NCBI GenBank assembly: GCA_015680685.1
Contig: MNCI01001410.1
Span: forward strand, 107,498 to 130,384
Reading direction: 5' to 3'
From: Gnetum montanum
Lineage: Eukaryota > Streptophyta > Gnetopsida > Gnetales > Gnetaceae
Length of the DNA stretch: 22,887 bases
Under the pieces are notes generated by a model. The model was not told the DNA's origin and searched no databases. It saw nothing but the letters and a program-made list of their open reading frames with translations. Of this stretch, positions 9,930-21,047 are shown piece after piece. Made by a program: the position numbers and the translations under genes. The number at the start of each line of letters is the position of its first letter. Position 1 is the stretch's first letter.

Positions 9930-10625
9930 CTATAATTCAAGAGGTAAAATAGCTTTAGAATCATAAACTAGGCTATAAGCGATTACACTAGTTTTCATAC
10001 ATAATGTTGTTCCATAAGCATAAAGTGCATGGACAAGCCACTCATGCCATTTGTGCTTGCTATTGTTTAACATATTCTTAAGCAAGTTGATGATGGCTTT
10101 ATTGCTTGCTTCTACTTGTCCATTGGCCTGAGGGTAATATGGTGATGAGAAGAAATGCTTAATGCCTAGGTCATGAAAAAGATTCTTCAATTTTTGGCTA
10201 CTAAACTGTGGTCCATTATCTATGACTATGGTCATAGTTATGCCAAAATGGGCTACAATGTTATTTATTATGAATTTATAGATCTATTTAGATGTTATCC
10301 TTCTTCAGAAAATAGCTTCAACCCACTTTGTAAAGTATTCAACTGTAGTGATGATGAAACTATGCCTTGTGAAAGACTTAGACATGATATGTCTTATGAT
10401 ATCCAATCCCTATTGTTGAAATGACCAAGTAATCTGAGTAGTGTGCAACTCAGTTGGTGATACATGTATAAGGTTGCTATGCCATTGACATGTGTCACAA
10501 GTTTAACCTTTTGTAGGTAATTTCTATTCATATAGGACCAATAATAGTGTAACCATCTAATCTTAGCAGCCATAGCTCTAGGTCCTATATGTCCCCCACA
10601 TACACCCTCGTGAACCTACTCTAGG
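9930..10625 (-). pseudogene. Ty3/gypsy integrase (element A)
   Basis: On the minus strand an H2C2-like start (HEGVCGGHIGPRAM, near 10610-10570) precedes the catalytic core. The first Asp is in GLDII (codon about 10403-10401), the second in IDNGPQF (about 10220), and the Glu in GQVEASNK. Exactly 35 residues separate that Asp and Glu, giving the DD35E spacing of retroviral-type integrases. The frame ends in a SLVYDSKAILPLEL segment typical of the core's C-terminal side in plant Ty3/gypsy elements. The zinc-binding cysteines are lost, and upstream of 10235 stops interrupt the frame: a TAG stands where a Trp is usual just before GLDII. No chromodomain is seen, consistent with the Tat/Athila branch. 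It is the more complete of the two integrase copies. Confidence 0.92.
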
Positions 10626-11041
10626 ACTATTCAGGCTTCAGTTTTACCCAAGCATACTAACAATATGTCATCATAGGACCGTTAACATAATGTGTTATCA
10701 CCTACAATGACATGTTATTTTGATATCTTGCTTACAATGTCTTTTTAAGTAGTAGGTAGGCCTTGTGAAGGTTCATCATGCATAAGGTAAAACTTGATAT
10801 CAGTATACTACTCCCTTGTATGAGAAATATGAACTATGACCACAAATATATCCTTAATGCTCTACATGATGGAAACAACACAATCCACAATGAAGGTGGG
10901 AAACTTGCTAAACACATCTGGCATTGCAATAAGGGCTAGTGTTGCAATTACATCAACTATAGTATTCTCAATTTGGGTTATATATTGGATATCAATGTCT
11001 ATAAATTGTTGCAACAATTACTTTTCTAGGTCATAGTAAGG
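10626..11041 (-). other. Decayed pol linker between integrase and second RNase H
   Basis: This is where the connection between the RNase H modules and the integrase zinc finger belongs. Reading frames are broken and I recognise no motif. Confidence 0.4.
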
Positions 11042-11416
11042 CTACAGATGTTTGGTTTTACAAGTGTAAGCCTTGGTTACTTGGTTAACCATAAGTTGTG
11101 AATCACCTTTGATTATTAAGTGCTTGATTCCTAGATCATGAAATACCATCATCCCTCTAATCAAACTTGTACTCACTACATTGTTAGTGCATGGAAACAT
11201 AAAACAATAAGCAAAGGGTTGGATTTTAGTAGAGGTAAATGTTATGATGACAATGACACTAGTCCCATGGGTAGTTGAATCTCTATTAAAGTGCATGATT
11301 GCCTCATAGCCTTTGGACACTTGGCTAACATTGTTGATGTGTTCATTTGGAAACTTAGGGTCTATGGTTGCATGGTTATTAATAGGTAAAACTGTGGTTA
11401 TAGCTTGACCTTTCAT
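11042..11416 (-). pseudogene. Second (additional) RNase H domain of a Tat-lineage element
   Basis: The 124-codon minus frame opens with KGQAI, the usual join after the native RNase H. It continues as an RNase H fold: HFNRDST replaces the usual FDGS strand carrying the first catalytic Asp, PCTNNVV follows, then LGIKHLIIKGDSQLMVNQV, which keeps the Asp in GDSQ. The catalytic Glu normally found in a (N)xAEYEAL helix is missing (the sequence reads VSTSLIRGM). A second RNase H between the native RNase H and integrase is a hallmark of the Tat clade (Ogre, Retand and relatives) of plant Ty3/gypsy elements, so this domain fixes the lineage. The enzyme is not expected to be functional. Confidence 0.85.
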
Positions 11417-11459
11417 TGTGGACTAGGAGATGTAATGAAGGTCAACCTCCATTGTTATG

Positions 11460-11829
11460 GCTTTCCATCAAGCTATATGACTACTCTCATAGATGTTGGT
11501 CATTGTGACTCTAAGCATGTTATCTTTGCAAATGACATTGACCTAGCTCCTAAAGAAGTAGTGTCTCCACTTCTTCAATGAGAAGACTAGTGCTAGATAG
11601 TACTTCTCCAGTTTAATGTATCAATTCTCATGGGCAACCAATGCATGGCTAAGATAGTATACTAGCATCTCTACTCCATCATCTTGTTTCTAACAGGTTA
11701 GAGAGATAATAGATGTGTCAAAGATAGAAAGGAAAATGTAAAATTATTTATCCTCTTGCAAAGAATAAACTGTCAGTAGTTGTGCCAACTCTTTCTTAAG
11801 GTTTTCAAGGCTTATTGGCATTGAACCGT
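11460..11829 (-). pseudogene. Native RNase H domain, decayed (element A)
   Basis: Across broken frames on the minus strand one can read VYYLSHALVAHEN, then YIKLEKYYLALVFSLKKWRHYF (in two pieces here). These correspond to the YYLSR.L...E..Y...EK..LAL.F...KLRHY block common to gypsy RNase H domains. RNase H removes the RNA strand during reverse transcription. Several stops and frame changes interrupt it. It lies between the reverse transcriptase and the second RNase H, in the expected Tat order. Confidence 0.75.
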
Positions 11830-12700
11830 TCACTCATAATGAACTCCTTTCTTAGGCAAGTGTTGCATGGGTTGTAACTTATCCGTAAGTCTAGTGATAA
11901 ACCTATGAATGAATTGTAATTTTTCTTGTAATCCCCAAATCTCCTTAAGGTTAGTTGGTGCTACCAAGTTAGATATGGACTTAATCTTATTAGGATCGAC
12001 ATGTATTCCTGCTTCAAACACTACAAATCCAAGCATCTTACTAGTTTTGATGTCAAAGACATACATTTTGGGGTTAATCCTAAGATCATATTTGAGGCAT
12101 CATTTAAGTATAAGTTCTAGGTCATGTGCATGGTCATTGACCACTTTGGACTTAACAACTATATTGTCTATGTAATCATTGAGCAAACCTCACATGTAAT
12201 TGCTAAAGATGTACATCATGGCTCTTTGGTAGGTTGATCTCACATTATTTAGTCCAAAGGACATCATGGTATAGCAAAAGGTACCCCAAGGGGTCATGAA
12301 GGTTGTAATAAGTTGATGCTTAGGATTAATAATAATCTTGTTGTATCCCAAGAATCCATCCATAAAGGATAATAAGACGTGCCTGATTGTAGTATTGATA
12401 AGTTGATCAATACTAGGCAACAGAAAATCATCCTTAATGGTTGTCTTATTGAGGTCTCAAAAATCAATGCAAATGTGAATACTTCCATTTTTCTTAGGAA
12501 CTACCACTATGTTGGATACCCATTCTATGTAATCAACAACTCTAATGAAACCAACTAGGTATAACTTTGTGATTTCATCACAAACTATCAAGGCTAAATC
12601 AGGTCTAATCTTGTAAACCTTTTGCTTGACTAGTCTAATGCTAAGATCAAGTATGATGTTATGCTGAACTAAACATTGGTCTAGACCTAGCATATCTTCA
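11830..12700 (-). pseudogene. Ty3/gypsy reverse transcriptase (element A)
   Basis: Read on the minus strand from about 12693, the order is GFIRVVDYIEWVSNIVVVPKK (palm entry, read in part), IDF*DLNK (CGA to TGA change in FRDLNK), SFMDGFLGYNKI with the first catalytic Asp, TPWGTFCYTMMSFGL, TYQRAM, then YIDNIVVKS. The last is the YVDD box with its second Asp changed to Asn (codon about 12173), which should abolish polymerase activity. Thumb/connection sequence follows to 11830 (LGFVVFEAGIHVDPNKI). The neighbours RNase H, second RNase H and integrase follow in Tat order. No protease or gag precedes it recognisably. Confidence 0.93.
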
Positions 12701-13089
12701 TATAACTAGGCAGATACCTTAATGTTATCTTGTAGAACCTTGGTGATTTCTTAAGCCTATTGAGGTTCCAATGAGGAACTTAGTTTTAGGGTTTTCTCCT
12801 TATCTTGTAGAACCTTAATGTGTCATGATAGGAACCTTAACTAGAGATTCTTTAATAATGTTGCCAGCCTCTAGGTTTTTACTAGGTTTTCAAGCTATTT
12901 TAGAAGTTTATCTGTTGGGGCTATGTGATTGAAGAGACTCTCAAGCTTAAGATCTAAGTAATCAAGGTTGATACACAATTCAACATCACTATGAGGCCCA
13001 CATAGGCTTAAGGGTAAACTGATCTACTCCTAGACACTCATATTCCAATCCTACATGTCAATCATAAGCACATTAAGTGGAACCTAGGT
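12701..13089 (-). other. Region upstream of reverse transcriptase; no protease or gag recognised
   Basis: A few pol-like residues (YEDMLGLD, near 12710-12680) extend the reverse transcriptase frame upstream. Beyond that the minus strand is stop-rich and no DTG/DSG protease motif or CCHC knuckle is seen. Gag and protease are deleted or decayed beyond recognition. Confidence 0.45.
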
Positions 13090-13660
13090 AAAGGTGAGAA
13101 AATAATGCTAAAATGACATGAAATTATGCAAATTTATGCTACTTCAATGCCAAACAAAGTTCAAACAAGGTTGCATGAGTCTATAAGAGATAGGGATAGA
13201 TAAATAAAATGGGATCAAGACCAAACAAAGGTCAAACAAAGTTCAAAAAAGTTGAAGCATAATGAAAGTATGAAAAAAAAGGTAAAATAAGGTCAACTAA
13301 GGTCACAAGTTTTCCAATTTAAGGTCTTGGCAAGCCATGGTATTAGTTTTAGGCCTTAGCAAGCCATGGTTATGTGGTGTTAAATGATGATCAAGGAAGG
13401 TAAAACCCCCATCATTTAACACTTATCAACAAATAAAAAAGGGTAAACATAGGCTATAATAAAGTTAATAAGGTAGAGGCAATGAGATCAAAGTGATGCA
13501 TGGTTAAACAATATCAACAAGATATAACAAGATCGAAATGGGTTGAAACACTTTGAAACAAGACTTAATCAACCCAAATGGAAGACATATGGTAGAACAT
13601 GATTAGTATTGGTCAAATAGCATTAGATTTTGCTAGTTTTAGGCCTTAATGAACCATGGT
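13090..13660. repeat. Short-period array and GCCTTAGCAAGCCATGG repeats of element A
   Basis: The first half carries units such as AAGGTCAAAC, AAAGTTCAAA and AAGGTCAACT spaced about 10 bp apart, in the same orientation as 6250-6600. The second half has AGTTTTAGGCCTTAGC with AAGCCATGGT at 13345-13370, a partial copy at 13321-13341 and another at 13635-13660. An inverted copy lies at 2529-2554. It sits immediately upstream of pol on the minus strand, where gag would be expected. Confidence 0.6.
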
Positions 13661-13729
13661 TTAAGGCTACAAACGTGATACATAAGTTTGGGTATCTACT
13701 AGGGCTATTTTGAGAATATTTATGACCAA

Positions 13730-16540
13730 AAAAGTAGAGTTTCTAGGGTATCTACGCTAGACCCATGTTGGCCAGCATGGGTGGGGTGACCCCTAGTGTG
13801 GATGGGATAACTAGGTGATTTCCCATGCTTGTTTTGAGTAGGTTTCGATTCCCAATGGCTTGCATGTCTAGCGTAGTGGGTTGGGGAAGGAAAGAGGTTA
13901 ATTCTAGTGTTAATTTCAACCTCTAGAAGCCTCCATTGGAACCTGGATCTACCACCCACACTGGAAAAACACTAGCCAACATGGCCCCAACATTGATACC
14001 AAGGAAAATCAATTTTGTGATGTCCAAATGGACAAAACTAAAGTTCCAAAGCTTTTTCAAGGTAGTGTAGGGCTAGATCTATTAAAATTAATCACTTTGG
14101 AGGTTGAAACTGGTAAAAAAAAAGAAGATTTTAAGGTTGTGCCTCCCTAGAGCCACACTAGGCAACATGGATGGGAGAGGGATTAGCATGGGAAATTTAG
14201 ATCTAGGTTGTGACAAGGTCAAACAGGGCCAATTTGTAGTTGGGGCTAGGTTTTAGTAGCTATGGGCTTCTTAGCTAAGTTTTGAGCCTATTTTATGGAA
14301 GTTTTAAGTGTTAAATCATGTTGGAAACTATATCCACATTAAGGCCATGTTGGTTAGCATGGATCCAATGTGGCTTAAGGGGGTGCACTTTATTTTTAAT
14401 TTTGGGATGACTCTAGAGGTAGATCAACTAAGTTTTCAGGCTCCTAAGTTTGTAGATAGTGATTTCTAAGGTTTTTCGTCAAATTTGACCAGGTTTGAAG
14501 GTTGTTTGAGGTAATGCATGGTCATACCCCCTGAGCCACATTAGGCAGCATTGCTCTAGTGTGGATGAGGGGGCCTAGTAATTTTTAAGGTTAAATTGAG
14601 GTCAAACAAGTGCAAACTTAAGGTTGTGGCATCCTAGGCTTTACCAATGTAGGTTTTCAATCTCTAGGTATGTCTATATGTTATCAAAAGTGGAAACATA
14701 GCTCACCCACATTGGAGCCATGCTACCTAGTGTGGGTTAGGCCTCCCCTAGTGTGGATACTTTGAGATATGATATTTTGACAAGGTTTGGCAGCAAATTG
14801 ACTATGCATGTTAGCTCCTAGGGTTTCCAATGTCAAGTGCTAGGGTTTAGGATCAAATTTTGGTAGTTTTGAAGGTTCCTAGATGGTTTTGGAAGTCATT
14901 CCCCTTGCAGCCACTTGACATTTTTGATGATCAAATAAGATTAACTTTTGCTATTTTTGATTAGTTTTGTAAGGTTTGATGGCTTCTAAAAATGCTGAGA
15001 GTGTTCTAGGGTGAATATGGTGAAGTTTGAACTCATTTTGATTGGTTTCGGAAGTTATCCCCTTGACTAATGCTACCTAGCATAGCCCCAACATGGAAAA
15101 TTATGTGGGATAGCATTTTGCCTATTTTGGTAGGCTTTTATTGGTCTAATGGCTTTCAACAATGCTAATAGGGCTCTAGGGTTAGAATAGTGCTAATTAG
15201 GATGGTTTTGGTGCATCTTCCATGGGCTTCCCTAGGTGTACCCATGCTAACCAATGTGGGTCAAGGGGTCCCAGTGTGGGCATGGGAGTGATTATAAAAT
15301 ATTGTTCATTTTATCAAATTTTGATTACAAGAGGTCCCAAGAAAGGTAGGAGGTCGATCATTATCAAGTTTGGAGTCAAATATGGGAATTCTTGATCATA
15401 CCCCATTCATCCATGCTAGGGTAATGCTACCTAGCATGGATGGGACTCCTCCTAGTGTGGTTCCACTTGGGTTAAGGATTTTAACCATTTTTTACTAGGT
15501 TTGACAAGGTGTCAGAGCTACTAAGATTACTACAAACTAGTGGTATGAATTTGACATTGCAATCGATTGGTTTGATGGCTCCATGATGTTTCTTATGGTC
15601 ATCCCCTCTAGGCCACACTAGACAACATGGCCCTAGCATGGATGAAGAATGGGAAATAGATTTTTACTATTTTTTTGATAACTACTAAATGCCTAAAGCT
15701 TTTGGAAGGCTATAGGGGTAGGTTTCAAGATTATGTTTGACCATGGGTGAGGTTTATGAGTTACCCACAAATTACCCATGTTGGCCAACATGGATGGGGG
15801 ATTCCCCAGTGTGGTTAAGGTTTCAAGTGTGAGATTGGTTATAAAGAGGTGTCTAGGTCATAGGAGTGAATTTCTTAGCAATTTTAGGTTATGGGAAGGC
15901 TTTTATGATTTATCCCCAAGGCATCCTCATTAGACCCACATGGTCTAGTGTGGATGGAGGGTTCTCCACCATAGGGATGATAAATGATGCAAAATCGACT
16001 TAATTCTTTGTCTAATATTGAGCATCAGAGGTCAAAAAAGGCATCAAGGTCAAAATAAGGCTACTAGGTGGTTGATTTTAGTAGTTTGATTTTACCCTCT
16101 TCCATCCACACTATAGCAAGATTGGGCAACATGGATGGAGCCCCCCTTAGTGTGAATCCACCAAATCTACAAGTTTTGCATACTTTTAACTAGGGTTGAT
16201 GAGGTTCCAGAGCTGCTAGAATGACTAGAGGGGTTTAAGGCCATGTGGGCCCATCTTAGAGTTGGATCAAGGCATGGTGAGCACTAGAAGATGGGTATGG
16301 ATGTTATACCCCCCTCAGCAATGCTAGGCCAACATTGCTCCAGTGTTGTTACCTAGAGTGACAAGTTGAATGTAGGTTTTATCCCCTATCAAGGTCTAGG
16401 GTTTATCCATGTTGACTAAGGTTATCAAAAATGGCAAGGGGTTAAGATAGCATGGTCATGGAAATGGTGTAGGCAAGGACCCACATTGGATCCATGCTAC
16501 CCAGTATGGGTGAGGGAGGGGAATTAAGGTTGTAAAATGC
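13730..16540. repeat. Diverged satellite-like array, period about 180 bp, about 16 units
   Basis: A compact motif block recurs near 13758, 13955, 14150, 14340, 14533, 14703, 14895 (weak), 15065, 15238, 15402, 15607, 15771, 15925, 16104, 16316 and 16478. That is about 16 blocks with a mean spacing near 181 bp. Each block combines ATACCCCCT-like pyrimidines, CCACACTAGGC, CAACATGG and CTAGTGTGGATGG. CCACACTAGGCAACATGG and CCATGTTGCCTAGTGTGG are reverse complements, so blocks are palindromic and appear in either sense. The spacers are far more diverged. A solitary copy lies at 8105-8220. No protein is encoded consistently. Confidence 0.82.
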
Positions 16541-16693
16541 TTTTTTGGCTTTAAAACTGTCAAAACCTCAACATAGAAGAGGTTTCCAAGTTTGAAACCC
16601 ATCATAATAGGGAGGTGTCTAGTGGGATGCACATCAAAAAATTCAAAATTTTGAAGCTTGTTACTAACTTTTGCCATATCCAATGTTGGCTAG

Positions 16694-16728
<35 letters not shown>

Positions 16729-17011
16729 CACCTTGCACTTTCAACACATCATGAGTTTTAGTGCCTAGAATTGGAAACAAGAGCATGCAAGAGTGCATCT
16801 AGGTTTAGATCTAGTTTTTATTATTTGATTTTACCAAAAAAATAATCATAACATTTATTCTCTCCTACAACACATTGGATTTAAGCTCTAGCAGAGACCT
16901 TGCTTTCAAGCACTTTTCATCGTTAGCATGGTTACCTTAGATCTCCCTCCAAGGTAGCATTGAAGCTTCCAACCATCAAATCTTCAAGCTTTTTCTCTCA
17001 GTGTTGACACC
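16541..17011 (+). promoter_or_regulatory. Putative promoter/leader of the 17012 gene remnant
   Basis: A (TC)14 microsatellite at about 16697-16724 is followed by CT-rich sequence running to the first ATG at 17012. CT-rich leaders are common in plant genes. No TATA box can be assigned with confidence. The assignment rests on position only. Confidence 0.3.
16697..16724 (+). repeat. (TC)n microsatellite
   Basis: About 14 uninterrupted TC dinucleotides between the 180-bp array and the first ATG of the spliced gene remnant. Confidence 0.95.
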
Positions 17012-17133
17012 ATGAAGAAGAGTGTTGGTAGCAAAAGGAACCCAATCATTCAGGAGGTACATGCAGTAGCCCAAGGCATGTCCCACCTACCCCAACTTGT
17101 TGTGATTCAAGGCTCATCTACTACAACTCTGAG

Positions 17134-18429
17134 GTAGGCCATTGCTAACCAATTTTTGTTTATTCTTGGTCATTTTTGCTATTTTCTTCTAGTCTAGTAT
17201 GAGGTCATTTTCTCAAATCTAAACCATTGTAATTGATGAAATTTAATTTTGAAAAAATCCCACCCCCTATTTTGATGGTCTTTATGGGTTTCTAAGGTTT
17301 TTTGATCATTTAAGTTTCATTTTATGTGGTTTCAAATTAAGTCTTATTAGTTTTTATGTGTTTTTGACTAGTTTTAACAAAAAAGTAGGCATAATTGTAA
17401 ATTTTTTAATTAATAAATAGGTTATAAGCTATTAAATTCCAAGGTTTTTAGTTTTTATGATTATGTTTAAGGTTTATATTAGCTATGGTTTTGCTTGATT
17501 TGAAGTTGTAACAAAAAAGTTATAAATGTTTTTGCTAGACTGTACGTTTCTATTTTGTGTCAATTTTAGTTTTTTGTAGACGTTTATGAATTTTTTCTGA
17601 AGCAATAGTATGCATTTTGTATTTTTTATGGCTATGGGCACATAGATCTTAATGTCAAATTTCAAATGGTGATGGAATCACTCTGTTGGAGCTAAAATGA
17701 ACTTTTGGTGAATTTTCTATTAAACTCGCATAGAAAGGACTTTTTGATGATGGCTAGGTTCATGTTTGGTTTTCTACATTTTTTGTAAAAATGGTTGTAA
17801 ATGTTTTGATTTTCTAGCTATGTTTGTAGAGCTCATGACTTAACAATTCCATCAGTAGTGTAATCACTGAAATCAAAGTTAAAATGAATATTTAATGAAT
17901 TTTCTACCAAGGCTATGCAAATTAGGGCTTTGCTTCAATTGTATTAATTTTACCCCTCGGAGATGGGTAGTGTTGGCATACTTAGTGATTTCTCTTGTCA
18001 ATGTACCATACCCCTAAGGATAGGTAAGGATGTTATCAATGCTCTAAACTTGGTTTCATGGCTATAAAATTTTCTTGCTATTTTTAGTAATGATATTTTC
18101 TATGGCCATTTGTAGATTTTAAGTTTGGTTATCTAGACTTGGTCAAAAAAGGTTGTGAAAGATTTTAATGCATTTTAAGTTATTATGTAAACATTCTTAT
18201 ATCTTGGTTGTAATGTTTAAATATGAAAAAGGCTATGATAAAATTGATTTTCAAATTTCTAATGGAATTTTAGTTAACATCCTAGAGTTTTTTACGAGGG
18301 CTAATTTCACACCTAATTAGGATACATAGAAAAATTTCCAAGAAATTCTATGTTGTGAAGCTATTATTTTTTTATACTAAACATTGTAAACATGATTCTA
18401 ATCTGTGTGTATCATTTTCTCATGCAAAG
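17134..18429 (+). other. Intron 1 of the FCP1-like remnant, with internal degenerate repeats
   Basis: The intron begins GTAGGC after AG and ends TGCAAAG; joining the flanks gives one Arg codon and continues the frame. The sequence is T-rich, as plant introns are. Inside it, 17663-17745 and 17852-17933 share GGAATCACT / GTAATCACT, AAAATGAA and TGAATTTTCTA at an offset of about 189 bp, suggesting a worn tandem duplication. Related phrases such as TTGTAAATGTTTTG recur. The splice sites are predicted by eye. Confidence 0.5.
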
Positions 18430-18872
18430 GCCTTCTAAAGCTCATGCTAATAGTGGTAGAGTTGGTGAGCATCCTATGTTGCATCAACCCTTCCAAGGCT
18501 AACACTTGATTTGGTTCTTAAGCAGGGCTCACTATGGTTCCAACTAGGGATAAGGGAATTCCTTACCTACATCCTACAAAACTTCAATGTGATGATGTGG
18601 TCACACATAGCTAGTAATATAGCTAATATCATAATAGAGACCCTAATTCCTCAAGCATCTAACTTGATCATCAAGTTCATAACTGACAATCTAGAAACCT
18701 GGGTAGCAAGGGCGGTGGTGGACACCAAGGATACCATGGGCACACACAATCTATCTGAGATCTAGAGCATGCCAGAGTATTCTTAGTATAATGCTAATAA
18801 TACTTTGATGGTGGGACACCAAGTCCACACATTGTTTCAGAATCCCCTTGGCACAATGTATTGTCTACTAGG

Positions 18873-18948
18873 GTAAGCATGGTTCTTATAAGTTTTTTAT
18901 TTTTTTTGTCTTGCTTACCTTTCCTCTAACTCATCAATTTTTATGCAG
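18873..18948 (+). other. Intron 2 of the FCP1-like remnant (76 bp)
   Basis: Begins GTAAGC and ends TTTTTATGCAG, a strong plant-type junction with a T-rich interior. Splicing makes codon GG|A and joins ...CLLG to SYRYRV, matching the order expected in FCP1-like domains. Confidence 0.8.
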
Positions 18949-19356
18949 ATCTTATAGGTACAGGGTTAATGAACAAGTTTTGATTAGGAATGATCAGACC
19001 TTGGCGATGTGTCAAACTACATTAAATGTATTTACCAAAGTCTCAAAAATCACAAACCATTATGTATGATCAGTTAACGGGTGACTTTGATAAATACACT
19101 GATGTCTTCAAGCCCATCTTCAAAAAGTGTGTAGTCACTAAGATAGCACACAACTGGTGAATGGGCCCAAAGCACATTAAGGAAAAGACTGTTTCTATTG
19201 GAACCTCCACAAAAGCCTCATTGAACAAGAAGAAGAAAGATAAGAACAAGGATGATTATGTCTAATGTTGTTATGGCTACTTAGGTCTTAAGTGTTCTAT
19301 GGTCTTAACTTATGGTTTAAGCTTTTGGTTATATCTTGGTTTTACTAGATGTTCCT

Positions 19357-20454
19357 ATGCCGATGTTACATGTTTTTTGTAACCTTACAAAATCTTCCAC
19401 CTCACTTGACATCATCTTATCCATTTCAAAATGTTCTAAGGATACTCTCATTCTGAAATTTGATGAGGTGGGATCGACACAAAAGTGGTTGAGGGGGCAT
19501 GCACATAGGAACACCCAAGCAAACATTTAGTGTGGGGGTTTGCTTGATGTTTTCATGGTACCTATTCCTTCTATCCCTACTATAGAGATGCTAAACATCA
19601 TTAACTCCTTTGACACAAAAGCCAGACATTTCAACATTATAGTTCTAGGTGTGCTAACCATCATACTTATTCGTGAGGCTACCTTTTGTAACTTGTTTGG
19701 TGTTTCCTTTGACAAGATGAAAGTTGCCACCAAACTAGTGAAGGAGGCAGACCATCATGAGGAAGTTAAGACATGGTTAGGTGCTTGCCATGGCCACTCT
19801 AGGCTTACCTTAGATGATTTCATGGACATTGAAGCATGGGAAGCTCATCCCTTGTTTAGATCCTATGCCTTTCCTAAGCTATTGTCACAAAAGAAGGTGA
19901 TCTACATAGCATAGGGATGGACCTTTAAGAATGTCTTAACAAAAGGTACGAGGTTCAACTAGGCTACTTCTTTTGCTATAGGGATTTAGGAGGAGATCCT
20001 TAAACTCCACAAGAATAAATATATAATAATTCACATGCAATATGCATTTTATGTAGCTTATTTGAAGAGGTTCACAAAGTTCTTGATGATGAGGAGGAAG
20101 GGGTGTTTTATGTGCCAAGACCCAAAACAACTCTCTAGGCCTTGGATAAAGCATATTTATCCTATCATGCAAACCCAAAACTCACCAGAGGGTGTGGGAA
20201 AATCACTACTTATGAAAACTAAGGAAGTTAGTGATAGTCAGTATGCATCCCCTAACAGCATAGGGGAGGAGTCTCTCACAGTGCCAGCTAACATCAGGAT
20301 GGCCTAACATATGCACATAGAGGCTGATGGGGCAACCAAATACAAGATTAAATGGCCAATAGATGAAGCATCACCAGCAATAAAGAATCCTTCTTAGAAG
20401 AAGCTTAAGTTGGAGTTTAATAGGTCACATCAGGAAGTTACTAATTTGTCTTAA
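19357..20454 (+). pseudogene. Unrecognised transposon-associated-like protein, one long frame with six internal stops
   Basis: One frame stays in register from 19321 to TAA at 20452-20454. It is broken only by TAG at 19528, 19912, 19960, 19987 and 20395 and TAA at 20305, so it must have coded for about 365 residues without a frameshift. The first in-frame ATG is at 19357. The middle has a hydrophobic strand (FNIIVLGVLTIILI) followed by FCNLFGV. LTLDDFMDIEAWEAHPLFRSY follows (read in part), and the end is basic (KKLKLEF). The hydrophobic strand plus FxxxFG layout is reminiscent of plant transposon-linked ORFs of unknown function, but I cannot name a family. Five of the six stops are CAG-to-TAG type. 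It lies 91 bp after the FCP1-like stop and 82 bp before the next frame. Confidence 0.6.
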
Positions 20455-20776
20455 CTATGTTTTGACTATTCTATGTATTATATATTATGGCTATATTGCT
20501 ATTTTATGTCTTATGGTTGTAGATAAGCATTAATATATGATAGACCAAGCTACCACTATAGAGGAGAAGAAAAGCCATGTAGCTACCACAATAGAGGCAC
20601 AAGGGGTGTTGCTGCCGTAGCAGAGGAGAAACAAAGGCATGCAAAGGAGGCACTCTTGTAGCATCATCAAGTTGAAGGGTTAGCCAACATTGATCTAGAT
20701 GACCTAAATGCTTTGTTTGGTGGGCTCCTACTAGGTGAACCCCCCATTATCATCCTAGAGAAGGTAGAGGAGCCAG

Positions 20777-20879
20777 GTATGCATGCTTTAATGCTTCTCA
20801 TTATATCCTATGGTTTGATGTTTTCATTCTAATCATTCAATGATTTTTATTCTTGTTATATTTCCTAAGCCACAGGCAG
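20777..20879 (+). other. Intron 1 of the 20537 gene remnant (103 bp)
   Basis: Begins GTATGC and ends CCACAGGCAG. The last AG (20878-20879), not the one four bases earlier, restores the frame: CCA G|AG GCC TCT. T-rich interior. Confidence 0.65.
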
Positions 20880-21047
20880 AGGCCTCTACACCTAATTTTT
20901 ACATGAAACCATGGGTAGAGGTTCTAAACAAGATGGAGTTCATGTGCAAAGTGGTCAAGGATATCATTAATCAATTACAACAAGTTGCACATGCGGTCGG
21001 CAAGAACTATGTTTTATTTGCCTTAGTCATTTTGCTATGTTATATAG

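Larger units (their letters stand above)
17012..19265 (+). pseudogene. FCP1/NLI-interacting-factor-like (HAD) phosphatase remnant, three exons
   Basis: Exons 17012-17133, 18430-18872 and 18949-19265 are joined by introns with GT-AG ends that keep the frame. Exon 2 holds TLDLVL, where the catalytic DxDx(T/V) motif of HAD phosphatases belongs. It is followed by GIREFLTYILQNFNVMMWS, which matches the (R)PGxxEFLxxxxxxFxVxVWSS block of FCP1-like domains, and NNTLMVGHQVHTLFQNP, matching SNTLLVDDSPxKxxxNP. The second Asp of motif I and both Asp of the DD motif are gone, so catalysis is not expected. Exon 3 opens with SYRYRV and ends in a Lys-rich tail (KKKKDKNKDDYV) before TAA. FCP1-type enzymes dephosphorylate Ser/Thr, for example on the RNA polymerase II tail. 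There are three internal stops (TAG 18763, TAG 18784, one TGA) and frameshifts near 18495 and 19065. Exon 1 (MKKSVGSKRNP) is not recognised. Confidence 0.7.

Noticed and set aside
13720-13959. Minus-strand 79-codon frame as a possible gag piece
   Set aside because: No CCHC knuckle or gag-like motif; it lies in the first unit of the 180-bp array and the frame does not persist in the other units.
19258-19348. Intron joining the FCP1-like remnant to the next frame (GTCTAA...TTTACTAG)
   Set aside because: The ends are plausible, but splicing does not carry the upstream frame into the downstream one without an extra frameshift, so I keep the two frames separate.
19327-19733. Minus-strand frames opposite the second + strand gene remnant
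   Set aside because: They are antisense shadows; the + frame continues in register for more than 1 kb and is broken only by point stops.
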